From: Bacteroidota bacterium
GTDB taxonomy: Bacteria > Bacteroidota > Bacteroidia > Flavobacteriales > Flavobacteriaceae
NCBI GenBank assembly: GCA_023434025.1
Contig: JAEYTL010000028.1
Coordinates: 62,001-126,000 of the forward strand
Reading direction: 5' to 3'
DNA: 64,000 nt
Positions 60,497 to 64,000 of the stretch are shown one piece after another. Below the pieces are notes generated by a model, which saw only the letters and a program-made list of their open reading frames with translations, was not told where the DNA came from and ran no database searches. The translations under genes and the position numbers were made by a program. Each line of letters begins with the position of its first letter. The first letter of the stretch is position 1.

Positions 60497-61941
60497 AAAA
60501 CCGGAACGACATAAAAAATTACATTCTGAAGATTGAACAGCGGTTTCCCGTTGATTCATGGAAAATCAATGACCTGACTGTTTGGCCAATTTTAAGGATA
60601 AAGTTGTTTTTTCATCTGATTAATGTGGTTGAGTTCCAAAGCAAGGTTAAAAAGAAAAAAGAAAAAAAATATACAATTTCCCAAAAACTTAAAGAGGCTC
60701 TAAAAAAGATTGATACTGTAGCCCATTATTTCTTATGGATGGCTAAGCTGCCTGTTAAAAAATATTTGTTTGTTGGAGCCGATGCCCACCGGGTGAACTT
60801 TAAATCAAAACGATTCAACCGTTATTTTGATATATTGATTGAAAAGTACAGGATTGAAAAGGATTCCATGTATTTTGAATATGGTCCGGATACTAAAAAT
60901 CAATTCAACCCGGACTTGATTTACACGTTCAATAAAGCGTTAAAAGGATATCTGTTACTAAAAATGCGAACTCCATTGAAAGCACAGTTTTCCGGAGTTC
61001 AGTTTGACGATTTTTTAAGCTTTCTTAACCAAGAAGAATTTAACCTGCATTTTGTAAAAAAATATAGCAAGTCCAGCCTTGAGGAATGGGCTTCCGTTAC
61101 TTTTTTTCACAAAGTAAATTTTTTTACAGCGGTTTTAAAAAAAATCAAGCCCGGTCAGGTTATGGTTTTGTGTTACTATTTAGAAGATAATTTTGCCTTG
61201 ATTGTGGCGGCCAATCAATTGGGAATAAAAACGGTGGAAATGCAGCACGGACCGCAAACGGATATTCACTTAAGTTATGGCAGCTGGTCTAAAGTTCCGG
61301 CAGAAGGTTATGCAATGCTTCCGACAGTTTTCTGGAGCTGGGATGAGTACAGTAAAGGGGTATTGAATAAGTGGATTAGTGACAACAAAAGCTATTCGGT
61401 GATTAATATCGGAAATCCCTGGGTAGATTACTGGAAAACGATTGATTGTGCTTACGAGTTCAAGGAATATATTTTTTACAGTCTGCAACCCAATCCGATT
61501 ACGATTGAACAATTGTTCCCTCCGCCGATTTTAGATTTTATTAAAAATGAGCCTTATCAATGGTTTATTCGATTACACCCAAGGCAAATGCATGAACTAA
61601 CAGCCATTAAAAAATATTTAGAAAAGCATGATGTGCTTCATCTGGTAAATATTGAGCAGGCAACGCATGATCCTTTGCCTCAATTATTGTTAAACTCAGC
61701 TGTTCATATTACACATTCATCCGGCTCAGCACTCGAAGCATCATTTTTAGGTGTTTTTACGGTATTGATAAATGAAATCGGCCTTATGTCGTTTCCGGAA
61801 TTAATTGCTGCACAAAAGGCTGTATATTTGGATATTAATGATATCGGTTTCAAACAAAAATTCGAACAAATCATTCAACGTAAAAAATACTCGCCCCAAG
61901 AGCAGGAAATAGTTTCACATCAAGAAAATTTATTTATATAA
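60493..61941 (+). CDS. Predicted GT-B glycosyltransferase / surface carbohydrate biosynthesis protein
   Basis: A 482-residue protein I cannot place in a named family. Visible features: a basic N-terminal third (KVKKKKEKKYTISQKLKEAL), a Rossmann-like segment (MVLCYYLEDNFALIVAANQL), VEMQHGPQTDIHLSYG (like the E-x-Q-H-G signature of several surface-sugar transferases), NIGNPWVDYW, FIRLHPRQ and ITHSSGSALEASFLGVFTVL. The H-P and S-S-G-S-A-L-E-A motifs recall CMP-sialic-acid and Kdo transferases of GT-B fold and polyglycerolphosphate-type enzymes. The position right after the CMP-sugar genes makes it the candidate transferase for that sugar. No transmembrane helix was seen. Confidence 0.75.
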   Translation: MKNRNDIKNYILKIEQRFPVDSWKINDLTVWPILRIKLFFHLINVVEFQSKVKKKKEKKYTISQKLKEALKKIDTVAHYFLWMAKLPVKKYLFVGADAHRVNFKSKRFNRYFDILIEKYRIEKDSMYFEYGPDTKNQFNPDLIYTFNKALKGYLLLKMRTPLKAQFSGVQFDDFLSFLNQEEFNLHFVKKYSKSSLEEWASVTFFHKVNFFTAVLKKIKPGQVMVLCYYLEDNFALIVAANQLGIKTVEMQHGPQTDIHLSYGSWSKVPAEGYAMLPTVFWSWDEYSKGVLNKWISDNKSYSVINIGNPWVDYWKTIDCAYEFKEYIFYSLQPNPITIEQLFPPPILDFIKNEPYQWFIRLHPRQMHELTAIKKYLEKHDVLHLVNIEQATHDPLPQLLLNSAVHITHSSGSALEASFLGVFTVLINEIGLMSFPELIAAQKAVYLDINDIGFKQKFEQIIQRKKYSPQEQEIVSHQENLFI

Positions 61942-61943
61942 GA

Positions 61944-62729
61944 ATGCACTTGTTGAAACAACTTTTATTAAAAATCAAATCCCGTTTAGACAAAGTAAAC
62001 GCAATAAGTTCCGGAATTAGAATTCCGAAAGGAACATTAATTGCCGGTTCCCGTTTAAAAGGGAGTATAAGACTTTCGAACGGTATTGCTTTAACATCCA
62101 GTAGTTTAAAAGGCGAAATCAGTATAGGTGACTCTTCTAAAATAATGAATAGTATTTTAAAAGGAGAGATTCAAATCGGTCCTCATAATAAAATTCAGGG
62201 GGCTGCACTTTTAGGGAAAATTAAAACAGGCAGTTATACTTCTCTTTGGGGACCTAATTTAGATATTCATGCTAACAATGAAGCCGGCGTTGAAATTGGT
62301 AATTTTTGCTCCATAGCCCGTAATGTTAGTTTTCAATCGTTCAATCATAATTTTAAAAAACCGACCAGCTATTTTATCGGTCAGAATTTCTTTAAAGAAA
62401 AATGGGAGAATGAAAAAGTTTGCAAAGGGGATATTGTATTAGAGAATGATGTATGGGTTGGAGCTCATTCGGTTGTGCTGGGTGGAGTTACAATTCAAAA
62501 CGGAGCGGTTGTAGCTGCCAACAGTGTAGTGACCAGAGATGTGCCGGCTTTTGCTATTGTGGCCGGTAGTCCGGCAAAAATTATCGGTTACCGGTTTGAA
62601 CCTCATATCATCCGTCAGTTTCAGGAACTGGCCTGGTGGAATTGGTCGGGAGAGATGATTAAAAAGAATAAATCATTTTTTGAGCAGGAAGTTACTGAAG
62701 CATCATTAAATCAAATTATCCATGACTAA
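61944..62729 (+). CDS. Hexapeptide-repeat acetyltransferase (CatB/XAT-like)
   Basis: A 261-residue left-handed beta-helix enzyme. An unusually long series of hexapeptide turns begins near residue 20 (GIRIPKGTLIAGSRLKGSIR) and continues to IGNFCSIARNVSFQSFNHNF with the likely catalytic His, then NDVWVGAHSVVLGGVTIQNG, AANSVVTRDVPAFAIVAGSP and AKIIGYRF. The ~20-residue insertion (KPTSYFIGQNFFKEKWENEK) is typical of XAT-type sugar acetyltransferases. Substrate is probably an amino- or hydroxy-sugar of the polysaccharide. It is 2 bp after the previous gene and overlaps the next by 8 bp. Confidence 0.9.
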   Translation: MHLLKQLLLKIKSRLDKVNAISSGIRIPKGTLIAGSRLKGSIRLSNGIALTSSSLKGEISIGDSSKIMNSILKGEIQIGPHNKIQGAALLGKIKTGSYTSLWGPNLDIHANNEAGVEIGNFCSIARNVSFQSFNHNFKKPTSYFIGQNFFKEKWENEKVCKGDIVLENDVWVGAHSVVLGGVTIQNGAVVAANSVVTRDVPAFAIVAGSPAKIIGYRFEPHIIRQFQELAWWNWSGEMIKKNKSFFEQEVTEASLNQIIHD

Positions 62730-63696
62730 TGGTCTGGTTTCCATTATAATACCGGCATTCAACAGAGCTCATTTGATAGAGGAGACGCTTGAAAGCATCG
62801 TGCTGCAGACCTATCAAAACTGGGAATGCATTGTTGTAGATGACGGTTCAACGGATTTAACAGAGCAGGTTGTTAATGGTTTTTCTAAAAAAGATACAAG
62901 AATAAAGTTCTTTAAACGGCCTCAGAGTATTAGTAAAGGAGCCAATTCATGCCGTAATTACGGATTTGAATTAAGCAGGGGTGAATACATCAATTGGTTT
63001 GATAGTGACGATGTTATGTTGGAAAATTTTTTAGCGGACAAGATGAAAGCTTTCACACCTGAAGTTCAGTTTGTAATTTGTTCAGGCTGTTATTGGTATC
63101 CGGAAACGGACACAAAAACAATTTTAAAACTCCAAAGCACAGAGAACTTATTTGCGGATTACGCTTTGTGGAAACTGGAGATTATCACCAATTCTGTTTT
63201 GTTTAAAAGAAACTTTTTACTCGGTAAAGAGTTGTTTAACCCTAAGATGAAAAGAGGACAAGAGGCCGAATTTTTCAGCCGTCTTTTTTTTAATTGCCCG
63301 CCAAGTCAGTTTAATATCATTTCGCATACAAATTTCCTGTACAGGCAACATGACGATTCAAAATCGTCTAAAAATAAAGAATATAATAAGGGTTATAAAG
63401 AATCATTGCTTTTTTACCTCCTTGAAAATTTTAAGAGAAGTGAGCAAATCAGATCATCAGAATTACTTGCTTTTTTTTACGATAAATTGATCAAATTAAT
63501 TATTTCTAGCAATAGCAATCAGCATAAAGAAGTAACGTTGTCGATTATTAATGATTTTTACCCAAGGTTAAAAAAATATGATAAACTGAAAGCGTTTGAA
63601 CTAATCGTATTAGGACGATTGATGTATTTCTTCAATAAATCGCCGCAAATGTTAAGAAACAGATGGCTTAAATTTAAATTTAACTGGAATGAATAG
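62722..63696 (+). CDS. Glycosyltransferase family 2
   Basis: A 324-residue GT-A enzyme: LVSIIIPAFNRAHLIEETLE, IVVDDGSTDLTEQVV (nucleotide-sugar binding), the metal motif WFDSDD, then SVLFKRNFL and the acceptor-side RGQEAEFFSRLFF with the catalytic-type acid near E-D/E. The C-terminal ~100 residues are helical. It adds one sugar to the growing repeat unit on the cytoplasmic side; the sugar is unknown. It overlaps both neighbours by 8 bp and is closely similar to the next gene. Confidence 0.92.
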   Translation: MTNGLVSIIIPAFNRAHLIEETLESIVLQTYQNWECIVVDDGSTDLTEQVVNGFSKKDTRIKFFKRPQSISKGANSCRNYGFELSRGEYINWFDSDDVMLENFLADKMKAFTPEVQFVICSGCYWYPETDTKTILKLQSTENLFADYALWKLEIITNSVLFKRNFLLGKELFNPKMKRGQEAEFFSRLFFNCPPSQFNIISHTNFLYRQHDDSKSSKNKEYNKGYKESLLFYLLENFKRSEQIRSSELLAFFYDKLIKLIISSNSNQHKEVTLSIINDFYPRLKKYDKLKAFELIVLGRLMYFFNKSPQMLRNRWLKFKFNWNE

Positions 63697-64000
63697 CCTG
63701 ATCTCTATCATTATTCCGGCTTACAATCGGGCAGATTTGATTATTTCAACGCTCGAAAGTATACGTAATCAGACCTTTCCGCAGTTTGAGTGTTTGATTG
63801 TAGATGATGGTTCGGAAGATGAAACCGAACAGGTAGTGTCGGAGTTTATGGAATCGGACAGTCGTTTTCTGTTCTATAAGAGACCTGCAGGTAGCATAAA
63901 AGGCCCTAATGCATGCCGGAATTACGGGTTTGAAAAAGCTAAGGGTGATTTTATTTATTTTTTTGACAGCGATGATTTTTTAAAGCCACATGCTTTGGAA
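63689..64000 (+). CDS. Glycosyltransferase family 2, C-terminus cut off by window edge
   Basis: An open frame of 104 codons runs in phase to the window end: LISIIIPAYNRADLIISTLE, LIVDDGSEDETEQVV, then GPNACRNYGFEKAKGDF and FFDSDDFLKPHALE. It aligns along its whole visible length with the preceding GT2 protein (shared ACRNYGFE/SCRNYGFE and DSDD), so the two are recent tandem paralogues. The start overlaps the previous stop by 8 bp. Confidence 0.92.
   Translation, partial: MNSLISIIIPAYNRADLIISTLESIRNQTFPQFECLIVDDGSEDETEQVVSEFMESDSRFLFYKRPAGSIKGPNACRNYGFEKAKGDFIYFFDSDDFLKPHALE

Noticed and set aside
1..64000. CRISPR arrays, insertion sequences, prophage
   Set aside because: No regularly spaced repeats, transposase motifs or terminal inverted repeats with target duplications were seen on either strand.

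Overview
This is an AT-rich bacterial chromosome segment from the phylum Bacteroidota, almost certainly family Flavobacteriaceae and close to Flavobacterium. The evidence is the recurring promoter of this phylum (TAnnTTTG about 20 bp after a TTG), a SusC/SusD outer-membrane pair, several type IX secretion (T9SS) C-terminal sorting domains, proteins of lineage-restricted families (DUF2851, the Bacteroidetes putative porin), and near-absence of Shine-Dalgarno sequences except in front of rpsU. No prophage, insertion sequence or CRISPR array was seen. Both edges cut through a gene.

Layout. (1) 1-4888: two divergent genes for large secreted repeat/adhesin-type proteins; the minus-strand one is truncated by the window start. 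(2) 4974-12861: housekeeping genes: a PLP enzyme of the ACC deaminase/D-cysteine desulfhydrase type, a GH73-LysM lipoprotein, hemL, two small secreted proteins, a small membrane protein, lysS, lipB and rnhB. (3) 13058-22693: a nutrient-uptake locus (SusC, SusD, an accessory lipoprotein), then a T9SS-exported subtilisin-like protease and an outer-membrane porin. (4) 22857-32481: a cystathionine beta-synthase-like enzyme, a DUF2851 protein, two small membrane proteins including a PspC-type one, a sodium:alanine symporter, a membrane-anchored helix-hairpin-helix protein, an acyl-CoA dehydrogenase, an endonuclease/phosphatase-fold protein and an S41 protease. (5) 32711-47809: the translation/transcription block rpsU, xerC-like, hpf, tRNA-Thr, tRNA-Tyr, tRNA-Thr, tuf, tRNA-Trp, secE, nusG, rplK, rplA, rplJ, rplL, rpoB, rpoC, and a DUF3467 gene. 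(6) 48405-55307: three tandem genes for T9SS surface proteins. (7) 55478-64000: the start of a surface-polysaccharide cluster: an ABC exporter pair, a cytidylyltransferase, a NeuB-type synthase, a serine-acetyltransferase-like protein, a KdsC-like phosphatase, a predicted GT-B glycosyltransferase, a second hexapeptide acetyltransferase and two GT2 glycosyltransferases, the last truncated.

How the parts fit. The tRNA-tuf-secE-nusG-ribosomal protein-rpoBC order is the classic bacterial one, with candidate attenuators before rplK and rpoB. The polysaccharide cluster is translationally coupled by short overlaps and carries a full set of steps for making a CMP-activated nonulosonic-type sugar (synthase, phosphatase, cytidylyltransferase), plus glycosyltransferases and an exporter with a glycan-recognition tail. 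This is the best candidate for an undescribed pathway here. The most striking regulatory features are the strong Shine-Dalgarno of rpsU, promoters built into or against terminators before xerC and the tRNA operon, and an 18-bp sequence shared by the upstream regions of two distant surface-protein loci.
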